The notes beneath the pieces were generated by a model. It was given only the letters and a program-made list of their open reading frames with translations, searched no databases and was not told where the DNA came from. Below, in pieces: positions 33,349 to 41,591 of a stretch of DNA of 51,924 nucleotides (its first letter is position 1; each line of letters begins with the position of its first letter). A program made the position numbers and the translations under genes. Source of the stretch: Flavobacteriales bacterium (GTDB lineage Bacteria; Bacteroidota; Bacteroidia; Flavobacteriales_D; Sanyastnellaceae); assembly GCA_947456965.1 (NCBI GenBank), contig CANGTU010000018.1:1-51924 (forward strand), written 5' to 3'.

Positions 33349-34698
33349 CTACATCCTCTCGACGAGTGAAAGCATAAGTGTTTCCACGTCATCGCTGTCC
33401 CAGCGGCCTGCAATATCTTCCATAGACATGACCCGCTGCATGATGGCTTCCTGCCGGTCACCGTTCCGAAGGGCCTGATCATAGGGAATATGGGTAAAGG
33501 TGACCTGCGAATACAGCGGTACCCACAGTTCTGGATGTCGGGATGCGAAACGCGCCTCTATCTTTTTCTGCAACAGAAAACGGGGATCTGCTGTTTTATC
33601 GCGCATCTCGATGTAGTTGCGCAAGGCAAGCTCGAGCACGGCATCACCGGCGGGCTTGCGAATACGGGTAAACTCGCTGAATACTTCACTCCAGTTATCA
33701 CCGTGCTTGTCGATCAGTCCATCTAACACGGTGCAATCCTCGAATCCGCAATTCATTCCCTGGCCATAGAACGGAACGATGGCATGAGCTGCATCTCCCA
33801 TAAGACAGACGGCATCGCGGTGGTGCCAGGGGTAGCACTTGACCATGACCAGACTGCTGGTGGGATTGGTGAAGAAATCATCCGTGAGCTCGGGCATCAT
33901 CTCTATGACATCGGGAAACCAACGCGTGAAGAACCCCTTGACTGCTTCAGGTGTGGTGAGCTGCTCAAAAGACTCTTTTCCCTCAAAAGCGAGGAAGAGG
34001 GTGCAGGTGAAACTGCCATCTACGTTGGGTAGGGCAATCATCATGAAATCTTGTCTGGGCCAGATGTGCAGCACATCCTTCCGCATACGGTGCGTGCCGT
34101 CGGGTTGGGCAGGAATCTCGAGTTCTTTGTACCCGTGGTTGAGATAGGACTGGGAATAATCAAACCGATCCATTCGCTGCATGCGGCTGCGTACGGCGCT
34201 AAACGCTCCGTCAGTTCCGAAGATGCGATCGAAGTGATGGGTGGTACGTTCGCCAGTTTCTTCGTGGATGAAGGTGATGGACTTTTCATCCGGACTGATA
34301 TCGGCACACCGGTGAGAGAAGTACAAGCTGACGTTGTCGCGCTCTCCGGCCAGCTTTACCATCGTCTGGTTGAGGAGTCCCCGCGATACACTGTAAATCG
34401 CCTGACCTTCCTTGCCATAGGGTTGATAGGTGAGGCTTCCGTCGAGCCCGTGCATGAGTCGACCGGTCATGGGCAGGGCGACCTCGCGCACCTGAGGGCC
34501 GATTCCCGCGCCGTCCAGTCCTCGCCAGCCGCGCTCACTCAGGGCCAGGTTGATGGATTTGCCTTGTACGATCTTCATCTGCCGGATGTCGGGACGGCGA
34601 TCGAACACATGGACGTCAAATCCCCTTCGGGAGAGGTACACGGACCAGAGGCTTCCCACCAGTCCGCCGCCTACTACAGCTATTCTTTCTTTGGCCAT
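33349..34698 (-). CDS. kmo: Kynurenine 3-monooxygenase
   Basis: 449 residues. FAD-dependent aromatic hydroxylase that converts L-kynurenine to 3-hydroxykynurenine with NADPH and O2. The FAD-binding GGGLVGSL motif is at the N-terminus. The signature GKSINLALSERGWRGLDGAG, MHGLDGSLTYQPYGKEGQAIYSVSR and GDAAHAIVPFYGQGMNCGFEDC segments match KMO specifically. The C-terminal hydrophobic tail of eukaryotic KMO is not apparent. It starts 2 nt after the PLP-enzyme stop. No other kynurenine-pathway gene is in the window, so the pathway end product is unknown. Confidence 0.93.
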   Translation of the reverse strand: MAKERIAVVGGGLVGSLWSVYLSRRGFDVHVFDRRPDIRQMKIVQGKSINLALSERGWRGLDGAGIGPQVREVALPMTGRLMHGLDGSLTYQPYGKEGQAIYSVSRGLLNQTMVKLAGERDNVSLYFSHRCADISPDEKSITFIHEETGERTTHHFDRIFGTDGAFSAVRSRMQRMDRFDYSQSYLNHGYKELEIPAQPDGTHRMRKDVLHIWPRQDFMMIALPNVDGSFTCTLFLAFEGKESFEQLTTPEAVKGFFTRWFPDVIEMMPELTDDFFTNPTSSLVMVKCYPWHHRDAVCLMGDAAHAIVPFYGQGMNCGFEDCTVLDGLIDKHGDNWSEVFSEFTRIRKPAGDAVLELALRNYIEMRDKTADPRFLLQKKIEARFASRHPELWVPLYSQVTFTHIPYDQALRNGDRQEAIMQRVMSMEDIAGRWDSDDVETLMLSLVERM

Positions 34699-34700
34699 GG

Positions 34701-35852
34701 TCAGGATTTCAGTTGGTCAAGTGCCTGGCGCAGGTCTTCGATAAGGTCCTCCTCATCTTCAACTCCTACACTGAGGCGAAGCAGGGAGTCCACGATGCCT
34801 GTGCGCTCGCGCTCCTCTTTCGGGATGGAGGCATGGGTCATTGAGGCGGGATGGCTCAGGAGGGACTCCACTCCACCTAGTGATTCGGCCAGCGAGAATA
34901 CCTTTACAGAACGGGCCAGGAGCGAGGCATCCTCAAAAGCATTTCCTCGCAGGGTGAAAGAAATCATTCCGCCGAAATCACGCATCTGCTGACGTGCTAC
35001 TTCGTGGTTGGGATGGTCGGGGAACCCTGGCCAGTACACCTTATCCACGCGGGGCTGAGAGCGCAGGAAAGTGGCCACGGCCCGGCCGTTGTGGCAATGG
35101 GCCTGCATACGGAGGTGCAAGGTCTTCAATCCGCGCAATACGAGGAAGCAATCCTGCGGACCTGGCGTGGCCCCGCAGCTGTTGGCGATAAAGGCGAGCT
35201 GGTCATGCAGTTCCTGACTATTCATGCAGAGCGCTCCCATGATCACATCACTGTGTCCGCCGAGGTATTTGGTGGCGGAGTGCAAGACAATATCAGCGCC
35301 CATATCGAGCGGATTCTGAAGGTAGGGTGAAGCGAAGGTGTTATCCACAACGCACACCATTCTGTGGGCCTTGGCAAGGGCGATGTAATGGGCGAGGTCA
35401 ATCACCTTCATCATCGGATTGGTCGGGGTTTCCAGCCAGAGCATGCGGGTCTTTGAGCTCATTCTGGCTTGCACAGCGGCATGGTCATGCATATCCACGA
35501 AGTGAAATACAATCCCGAAATGCTGGAAGACTTTAGTGAACATCCGGTATGTGCCCCCGTACAGGTCGTCGCTGGCAATCACTTCATCACCGGGACGAAG
35601 AAGCTTGATCACTGCATCAGCAGCGCCCATTCCGCTGGAGAAGCAGAGTCCGTGCCGGGCATTCTCCAGCGCAGCAATGCATTTTTCGAGGGCCACCCGG
35701 GTGGGATTCTTACCTCTCGCATAGGCGTAGCCCTTGTTCACACCGGGGGCTTCCTGTACGTAGGTGGAGGTTTGATAAATGGGGGTCATAATGGCCCCCG
35801 TGGTGGGGTCTGGTTCCTGTCCAGCGTGGATGGCGCGAGTGCCGAATTTCAT
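34701..35852 (-). CDS. Cys/Met-metabolism PLP enzyme (cystathionine gamma-synthase / beta- or gamma-lyase type)
   Basis: 383 residues from ATG 35852 (MKFGTRAIHAGQEPDPTTGA). An open upstream extension to 35924 has no homology character. Signature features are YAYARGKNPTR, the LETPTNP segment, DNTFASPYLQNP and the PLP lysine Lys195 in HSATKYLGGHSDV, with SLGGVESLLSHPASMTH near the end. It acts in trans-sulfuration between cysteine and homocysteine; synthase or lyase cannot be separated by eye. It is directly upstream of kmo (2-nt gap), an odd pairing unless PLP-linked amino-acid catabolism is co-regulated. Confidence 0.9.
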   Translation of the reverse strand: MKFGTRAIHAGQEPDPTTGAIMTPIYQTSTYVQEAPGVNKGYAYARGKNPTRVALEKCIAALENARHGLCFSSGMGAADAVIKLLRPGDEVIASDDLYGGTYRMFTKVFQHFGIVFHFVDMHDHAAVQARMSSKTRMLWLETPTNPMMKVIDLAHYIALAKAHRMVCVVDNTFASPYLQNPLDMGADIVLHSATKYLGGHSDVIMGALCMNSQELHDQLAFIANSCGATPGPQDCFLVLRGLKTLHLRMQAHCHNGRAVATFLRSQPRVDKVYWPGFPDHPNHEVARQQMRDFGGMISFTLRGNAFEDASLLARSVKVFSLAESLGGVESLLSHPASMTHASIPKEERERTGIVDSLLRLSVGVEDEEDLIEDLRQALDQLKS

Positions 35853-35927
35853 AGCCTTTGTTTTCCGCGCAAAGATGGGTAATTCGCCAGTGATCATGCC
35901 ACGCTTCGGGTGCCTGATTGACACATG

Positions 35928-37145
35928 TCAGGAAGTAGAGGTCCTGCGCAGGAATCGCGGCAGGATGAAGGCCCCGGCAAAGAGGTAGGGGAAGTAAGTC
36001 ATCAGCCGCCAGATAATGGCCACAATCGCCAATAGGCCTGCCGGCATCAGATAATCGAAAAACTTAGCCAGTGCAAGCTCAGCGATGCCACTGCCGCCCG
36101 GGGTCGGGGAGATGAGCATGATGACCCACATGACCAACTGCCGTCCCATTACTTCGAGGTGGCTGAAAAGATCAGCCCGATAGAAATTGGGGGTGAAAAT
36201 GAGCAGGATAAAATTCAAGGTGAGGAAACGGGCAGACCAGCTCACTACCGTGGCGCTGAATGATTTGAACCAATAACCGAATGGCTTGCCCCGCAACTCC
36301 TGGCTCGTCAGCACAATCTCATTGCCCACCTGAGTGGCTCTGCGACGGAAACGCTTGAGCAGCCGGAAGGAGGTGATACGCTGCAAAAGCCGCTTGAACA
36401 AGCCCGGAAAGAGAAATATGCCAAGGGCAATCATCAAGGTGAGGAATACGATGAAGAAATAGCCGATCCAGAACAGGGCCTTCACGGAATTGGTACCAAA
36501 CGTATCTCCTGCCCAGGTTTCCGGAAAAAGCGAAGCGGAGCCGATCAGAATGAGCACCACAGGCACCATGATGATGTAGAATAATTCGTCCAGCATGGCT
36601 GTAACAAATGTGATGGCCGTGCTCCTGCCCATGTTGATGCCCTCGCGGTTCAGGATGAACATGGCAATACCACTGCCTCCTACAACACTCGGAGTCATGG
36701 CGCTGGCAAACTCCCAAAGCATAATCACCTCAAAACTCTGTCGCCAGCTGAGCTGCTTGTCGGTTAGAATGCGGATGCGATAGATATAACCCAGGTCGCG
36801 GATTACCATCATGGCAAGCGCTCCGATGAGGGCCAGCGTGGCCAGCATATCCCACTGAATATCCAGCAACATTTCCGTGGACGTGCGCCGTATATATTCG
36901 CCAGCAGCATCGGCCATGAAATCGTCATCCAAAGTGCGGTCTACCAGTCCATTGCCGTTGGAGTCCCGCCACGCAAAGCGATCGCCGGCTGAATCCGGCC
37001 GCGCTTCAATGTATGAGTGCGCATTCAGGTTGTGAAAGAGGATCCACGTAGCCGCTGCAATGCCCAGTACAACAGGCACAAGCACGCGCTTCCAGCTCAT
37101 GCTTTTGCGAAGCTTCTGCTCTTCACGGATCAGTTCTTCAGACAT
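35928..37145 (-). CDS. Flippase-like (LPG_synthase_TM / UPF0104) membrane protein
   Basis: 405 residues, with about eight to nine hydrophobic helices. Family traits are the AMTPSVVGGSGIAMFIL segment (repeat 1) and ISPTPGGSGIAELAL (repeat 2). These proteins are integral inner-membrane proteins related to the MprF flippase domain. Between helices 1 and 2 lies a polar loop with a calcium-loop-like motif DSNGNGLVD (Asp61, Asn63, Asn65, Asp69). The lipid moved is unknown. A perfect -7 box lies 16 nt upstream. The PLP-enzyme gene begins 75 nt downstream. Confidence 0.85.
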   Translation of the reverse strand: MSEELIREEQKLRKSMSWKRVLVPVVLGIAAATWILFHNLNAHSYIEARPDSAGDRFAWRDSNGNGLVDRTLDDDFMADAAGEYIRRTSTEMLLDIQWDMLATLALIGALAMMVIRDLGYIYRIRILTDKQLSWRQSFEVIMLWEFASAMTPSVVGGSGIAMFILNREGINMGRSTAITFVTAMLDELFYIIMVPVVLILIGSASLFPETWAGDTFGTNSVKALFWIGYFFIVFLTLMIALGIFLFPGLFKRLLQRITSFRLLKRFRRRATQVGNEIVLTSQELRGKPFGYWFKSFSATVVSWSARFLTLNFILLIFTPNFYRADLFSHLEVMGRQLVMWVIMLISPTPGGSGIAELALAKFFDYLMPAGLLAIVAIIWRLMTYFPYLFAGAFILPRFLRRTSTS

Positions 37146-37161
37146 CGGTCAGGTTAGTAGT

Positions 37162-37169
37162 CAAAAATA
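37162..37169 (-). promoter_or_regulatory. -7 element of the flippase-like gene
   Basis: Minus-strand TATTTTTG is an exact TAnnTTTG match ending 16 nt before the ATG at 37145. A TTG lies only 9 nt further upstream, too close to be a normal -33 element. Confidence 0.5.
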
Positions 37170-37201
37170 AGCCAGGTGCAATTTCCCGGGGAAGATAAGC
37201 G

Positions 37202-38221
37202 TCATGCCCATACACGGGTGCCCTCCGAGCAGTTGGCACAGATGTCAATCTCTCGCCGCGACCTGAACAGAGAAGCCCTGAACTGCCGATAGGCCGGTCC
37301 ATTCCAGATATTCCGAAATGACTCCTGGGAAAGGTCGCCCAGCGCATGTCGGGCGTCTTTGTCAAAGCAGCAAGGGGTGACCCGACCATCCCAGGTGACG
37401 ACACATCCGGTCCACATGCGCCAGCAGTGGTTGTCAAGGGAATTGCGGACTTTCCAGCTGCCATCGGCTGTCTGCCGGTAGCGGCTGTACCTGGGGTTGA
37501 GAGGGATGAGCGGGTGGCCTTGCTTGTAGTTATACACCTGGGCTGTCTTCAGCCGCACCTCATCAGCACCCATCTCCCGGGCGAGTTTCTGGATATCGGG
37601 TATTTGATGCTCGTTAGGACGGACCACCAGGAATTGAAAGATGACATGGGGTGTGGCGGATTTCAGTTTCTTCTTCCACTCAATCACCCTCCTCGCTCCC
37701 TCAAGAACCTGGTCCAGATTTCCGTACACCCGATATTGCTCATATACATCCTGCGTAGTGCCATCTATAGAAATAATCAGCCGGTCAAGCCCTGACTCAA
37801 CGGTACGACGCGCCACGTCATCACTTAGAAAATGGGCATTGGTGGATGTGGCCGTGTAAATGCCTTTGCCGTGGGCATAGGCAATGAGCTCGAGAATGCG
37901 CGGATGGATAAAAGGCTCGCCCTGGAAATAGAAGTTCAGGTAAGTGAGCGTGGGAGCCAGCTCATCAAGCCACCGGCGGAAGTGCTGCTCCCGGAGATTG
38001 CCGGTGGGTCGCGTGAATTGCCGAAGACCGGATGGGCACTCCGGACAGCCAAGGTTGCATGCCGTAGTGGGTTCTATACTCATGCTCACCGGCATACCTG
38101 GGTGACTCACCCGACCCGTTAATCGCGACCAGTAAAAGGAGGCGTACACGATAGCCATATTGCTTAGCCTCCGCCCGTTCAGGCGCGAGAGATATCTCAA
38201 TTGGTCATGCAGTCGTGCCAT
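37202..38221 (-). CDS. Radical SAM protein with C-terminal SPASM domain
   Basis: 339 residues. The CxxxCxxC [4Fe-4S]-SAM motif is at Cys55, Cys59 and Cys62 (ACNLGCPEC). Further radical SAM features are FYFQGEPFIHPRI and LIISIDGTTQDVYEQYR. The C-terminal SPASM-type cysteines lie in NHCWRMWTGCVVTWDGRVTPCCFD and ICANCSEG. Such enzymes modify peptides, sugars or cofactors; no peptide substrate gene is adjacent, so the reaction is unknown. The ATG at 38221 is 8 nt from a near-consensus -7 box shared by a symmetrical divergent promoter. The flippase-like gene starts 57 nt downstream. Confidence 0.9.
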   Translation of the reverse strand: MARLHDQLRYLSRLNGRRLSNMAIVYASFYWSRLTGRVSHPGMPVSMSIEPTTACNLGCPECPSGLRQFTRPTGNLREQHFRRWLDELAPTLTYLNFYFQGEPFIHPRILELIAYAHGKGIYTATSTNAHFLSDDVARRTVESGLDRLIISIDGTTQDVYEQYRVYGNLDQVLEGARRVIEWKKKLKSATPHVIFQFLVVRPNEHQIPDIQKLAREMGADEVRLKTAQVYNYKQGHPLIPLNPRYSRYRQTADGSWKVRNSLDNHCWRMWTGCVVTWDGRVTPCCFDKDARHALGDLSQESFRNIWNGPAYRQFRASLFRSRREIDICANCSEGTRVWA

Positions 38222-38229
38222 GAAGCCGC

Positions 38230-38262
38230 CAAGTTAATTCAAGCTGGGTTGAAGCTAACTTG
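38230..38262. promoter_or_regulatory. Symmetrical divergent promoter/operator
   Basis: CAAGTTA(38230-38236)-A-TTCAA(38238-38242), a 6-nt centre, and TTGAA(38249-38253)-GC-TAACTTG(38256-38262) form a near-perfect inverted repeat (7 + 5 bp arms). Each outer arm reads TAACTTG toward its own gene and ends 8 nt from the radical SAM start (38221) and 5 nt from the DUF5686 start (38268). The whole intergenic region is only 46 nt. Confidence 0.5.
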
Positions 38263-38267
38263 CCCCC

Positions 38268-40697
38268 ATGCGTCTCTTTTGTCTTCTTGTCGTGGTGTTC
38301 CTTAACCACACTGCGGTCTTTGCTCAGATGGTTTCAGGCCGGGTCACCGACGTCGTCAGTGGTGAACCGCTGGCTTTTGTAGCCATCCTGGAACAGGGCA
38401 CATCCAATGGTGCTTACACGGATATTGACGGTTACTTCACTATCCGGACACCCGCGGCTGGTGCCCGCGTGCGCTTCCAATACGTGGGCTACCAACCGGT
38501 CAGCCTGACATTCGGCGGTCAGGATCCCTGGCTGATCAAGATGTCCATGATCGGGATGACAGCACCCGAAGTCGTGGTGCGACCAGGTGAGAATCCGGCC
38601 GAACGCATCATGCGCAAAGTGATTGAGGCACGCGACCGAAATAATCCTGAACGCCGCACATCATTTTCATACGATAGCTACAACAAGTTGGTCTTTACCG
38701 CGGATATTGACTCGCTGCGAAAGAAACAGCAATACCTGTCTTACGAAGATTCAACTACGCGCAGCATGGAGCGCTATTTCTCCGATAAGCACCTGTTTCT
38801 TATGGAGAGTGCTTCTCGCCGCCGCTTTCTGCCACCCGACCGTTCAGAGGAGGTGATCCTGGGTAACAGGGTATCCGGTTTGAAGAACCCAGCCTTCGCG
38901 CTTCTTGGAACGCAAATCCAGTCATTCTCTTTCTACGGCGAAACCGTCAACATCATGGATCTGCAATACCTGAGTCCACTGTGTGATGCAGCCATCAGCA
39001 AGTACCTCTTCATCCTGGAGGATACAACGCTTGTGGAGAATGATACGGTATTCACCATTTCTTTTCGCCCTCGGAAGGGAAAGAATTTTAAAGGGATGAA
39101 CGGCCAGCTCTTTGTGCATACCAACGGCTATGCGCTGCAAAATGTCATAGCTGAGCCGGCTGAAGCGGATGCCTCACTGCGCATACGGATTCAACAGCAA
39201 TATCAACTCACCCCCGCGGGGTGGTTTCCCCGTCAATTGAACTCGTTCATGCGGTTTCCGAAAATGAACCTGAATGGTGCGGAAGTGGTGGGTTTCGGGA
39301 AGTCTTATATCTCCAATCTTTCTTATGATCTGAATTATCGCTCACGCGACTTTGGCCCCGTAGTGCTTATGATGGCTCCGGATGCCAGGACCTTGTCCGA
39401 TAGCTCCTGGCAGGCCTTGCGCACCATTCCTCTCGATGAAAAAGAGGTGAATACCTACCGGACAGTAGATAGTCTGGGACGCGCGCAGAACTTCGACAAA
39501 CGGTTCGAAAAACTGCTCCTGCTCACCACGGGAAAGATTCCCATCGGCAAGCTGAATTTTGATCTCGATCGGCTGACCAGATTCAATGACTTCGAGGGCT
39601 TGCGTCTGGGTGGGGGAGTCCACACGAATGAATTTCTTTCTCGACGCTTTGCTGCAGGCGGGTATTACGCCTACGGTTTCCGCGACCGGGCCCATAAGGG
39701 GGGCGCTGATCTGCTTGTCCATATCTGGCGACCTCGAGATGTGCGCTTCACCATATCGTGGCAACGTGATGTCATGGAAACCGGCGGCCGGCAATTGGAT
39801 CCGCAACGCCAGTTTGCTTTTCTCACAGGAGACCTCTATCCGCTCTTTATCAGCCGGATGGACCAAGTAGAAAAATCCGAAATAACGCTCTCCGGCCGCC
39901 TGATCGGAAACCTCTCCGCAACCACATTTTTCAATTTACAGGACATACGACCCTTCGCCACCGACCTGCTCCAAAGTTCAACCGACGCCATCGTGAGTGT
40001 GGGACTTCCTGATATAGCTCTTACCGAATCAGGTATTACACTCAGGTGGGCGCCAGGCGAGCGATTGGTCAGAACCTCCCGGGGTGAAGTGCGTCTGGGT
40101 GGAAAGTACCCGGTAACTCACCTGAGGATCACGCAGGCACTCGATGGTGTTATGGGCAGCACAATGTCCTTCACCCGGTATGATGCTATAATCGAGAAAT
40201 CATTTCGGTTTGTGCATCTTGGAACACTCCACGTGAGGCTTGGTGGTGGACTGGTTCCATCGGACCTGCCGCCGTCACTCCTGTACAACATGCGTGGCAG
40301 CAATAACCTCGATTACGAAGAAGGTACCTTCCTGGGTGTGGTGGCACAAAATACCTTCGAGACCATGCGCACCAACGAATTCATGCACGCCCGCTACGCC
40401 GCCTTACACATCCGGCATCAGTTCCGGGATCTGCTGTTGAGCTCCGGAAAATTCAGACCACACCTGAGCATCGTCCACCATATGCTCATCGGCGACCGGG
40501 CAGGAGAATCTTCCTTTGTGATACGTGCACGGGAAGCTCGCCGGCCCTTTCTGGAAAGCGGACTGGTCATAGATCGGCTGATAGTGAGCAACCTCACGGG
40601 TGTCGGAGTGGGATTGTTCTACCGGTATGGAGAATATGCACTGGATCTTCCACGGGACAATTTCATCGGAAAGCTCTCACTGGCCATGTCCTTCTGA
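38268..40697 (+). CDS. DUF5686 outer-membrane protein with carboxypeptidase-regulatory-like domain
   Basis: 809 residues. Signal peptide (MRLFCLLVVVFLNHTAVFAQ), then a CarboxypepD_reg-like domain at about 22-95 (SGRVTDVVSGEPLAFVAI, DIDGYFTIRTP, VRFQYVGYQPVSL). The DUF5686 region follows: APEVVVRPGENPAERIMRKVIEARDRNNPERR (an alpha-helical hallmark), then a long beta-rich barrel ending in GKLSLAMSF. Such proteins are abundant Bacteroidota outer-membrane proteins of unknown function; they lack a TonB plug. It is divergent from the radical SAM gene and 27 nt before the DUF3109 gene. Confidence 0.88.
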   Translation: MRLFCLLVVVFLNHTAVFAQMVSGRVTDVVSGEPLAFVAILEQGTSNGAYTDIDGYFTIRTPAAGARVRFQYVGYQPVSLTFGGQDPWLIKMSMIGMTAPEVVVRPGENPAERIMRKVIEARDRNNPERRTSFSYDSYNKLVFTADIDSLRKKQQYLSYEDSTTRSMERYFSDKHLFLMESASRRRFLPPDRSEEVILGNRVSGLKNPAFALLGTQIQSFSFYGETVNIMDLQYLSPLCDAAISKYLFILEDTTLVENDTVFTISFRPRKGKNFKGMNGQLFVHTNGYALQNVIAEPAEADASLRIRIQQQYQLTPAGWFPRQLNSFMRFPKMNLNGAEVVGFGKSYISNLSYDLNYRSRDFGPVVLMMAPDARTLSDSSWQALRTIPLDEKEVNTYRTVDSLGRAQNFDKRFEKLLLLTTGKIPIGKLNFDLDRLTRFNDFEGLRLGGGVHTNEFLSRRFAAGGYYAYGFRDRAHKGGADLLVHIWRPRDVRFTISWQRDVMETGGRQLDPQRQFAFLTGDLYPLFISRMDQVEKSEITLSGRLIGNLSATTFFNLQDIRPFATDLLQSSTDAIVSVGLPDIALTESGITLRWAPGERLVRTSRGEVRLGGKYPVTHLRITQALDGVMGSTMSFTRYDAIIEKSFRFVHLGTLHVRLGGGLVPSDLPPSLLYNMRGSNNLDYEEGTFLGVVAQNTFETMRTNEFMHARYAALHIRHQFRDLLLSSGKFRPHLSIVHHMLIGDRAGESSFVIRAREARRPFLESGLVIDRLIVSNLTGVGVGLFYRYGEYALDLPRDNFIGKLSLAMSF

Positions 40698-40712
40698 GGG
40701 TGAAAGCCCGCC

Positions 40713-40720
40713 TAACTTTG
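40713..40720 (+). promoter_or_regulatory. -7 element directly before the DUF3109 gene
   Basis: TAACTTTG is an exact TAnnTTTG match. Four nucleotides separate it from the ATG at 40725, predicting a leaderless transcript. No -33 TTG is found in the expected window. Confidence 0.6.
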
Positions 40721-40724
40721 AGCT

Positions 40725-41309
40725 ATGATTATTGTGGGAAATGCTTTGGTATCGGAAGAAATCTTCGAGGAGCACTTTGTTTGTGATCTCGCTTCCTGCA
40801 AGGGTGCTTGTTGTGTCGAAGGCGCCAGTGGCGCTCCGCTCGCGGAAGAGGAGCTGGCTGAGCTGGAGGCCGCCTTTCCCCACGTGAGTCCATACCTCCG
40901 CCCGGAGGGTCTGGAAGCCATCGCTCGAAAAGGACTCTATGAGGTTGATTCCGATGGTGACATCGTAACTCCACTGGTAGGTGAGCATGGTGAATGTGCA
41001 TATGCCATTTTCGACGCAGACGGCACCGCTAAATGCGCACTGGAGAAGGCCTTTAGCGATGGCCGTACAACCTGGAAGAAGCCCATCTCATGCCACCTCT
41101 ATCCGATTCGCCTTGTGCAGCTCCCCGAATTCATCGGAGTGAACTACCACAGATGGCCCATATGTGCCCCGGCCTGTACCTGTGGTTCGCGCTTGCAGGT
41201 GCCCGTTTTCCGGTTCCTTCGTGAGCCGCTCATCCGCCGTTTTGGTGAGTCCTGGTATGCTGAGCTGGAAACGGTCTTTGTCACATGGAAGGCTCATCAG
41301 GCCGACTGA
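40725..41309 (+). CDS. DUF3109 cysteine-rich protein
   Basis: 194 residues, a full-length member of the DUF3109 family (FVCDLASCKGACCVEG signature). Ten cysteines occur at 20, 25, 29, 30, 91, 104, 123, 147, 151 and 153, arranged as CxxxxCxxxCC, ISCHLYPIR and CAPACTC. This resembles YkgJ-type metal- or Fe-S-binding cysteine clusters. There is no signal peptide, so it is cytoplasmic. The function is unknown. It is preceded by the DUF5686 gene but has its own promoter. Confidence 0.88.
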   Translation: MIIVGNALVSEEIFEEHFVCDLASCKGACCVEGASGAPLAEEELAELEAAFPHVSPYLRPEGLEAIARKGLYEVDSDGDIVTPLVGEHGECAYAIFDADGTAKCALEKAFSDGRTTWKKPISCHLYPIRLVQLPEFIGVNYHRWPICAPACTCGSRLQVPVFRFLREPLIRRFGESWYAELETVFVTWKAHQAD

Positions 41310-41591
41310 TCGGCTGAATGCTGCCGGATTGCTTTAACGCGGATGCTGCAGTTGAATGGCAAAGCCACTCTGAAGTATCCTCGAATGCCTGCGCTTGTCC
41401 GCTGCGGCAGCTCACACTGGGGTTGACCGCTTTTCCGGTCCCGTAACCAGCCCAGGTTCCGGTATGCTGTCATGCTTGGATTTTATATGCGAAACCGGCT
41501 GTTTAATAGGCGTTTAATGCACATGGACGTCTTGATAATTGGGCGTTCCTTTCCCCAGTACTTGTGGGTTTTGCGGCCAATTTGCGGGGCT

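Noticed and set aside
37202-38221. RiPP-type peptide-modification locus around the radical SAM/SPASM gene
   Set aside because: No short Cys/Thr-rich precursor-like ORF or peptidase is next to it; the neighbours are a flippase-like protein and an outer-membrane protein. A link remains possible but is not supported by sequence here.
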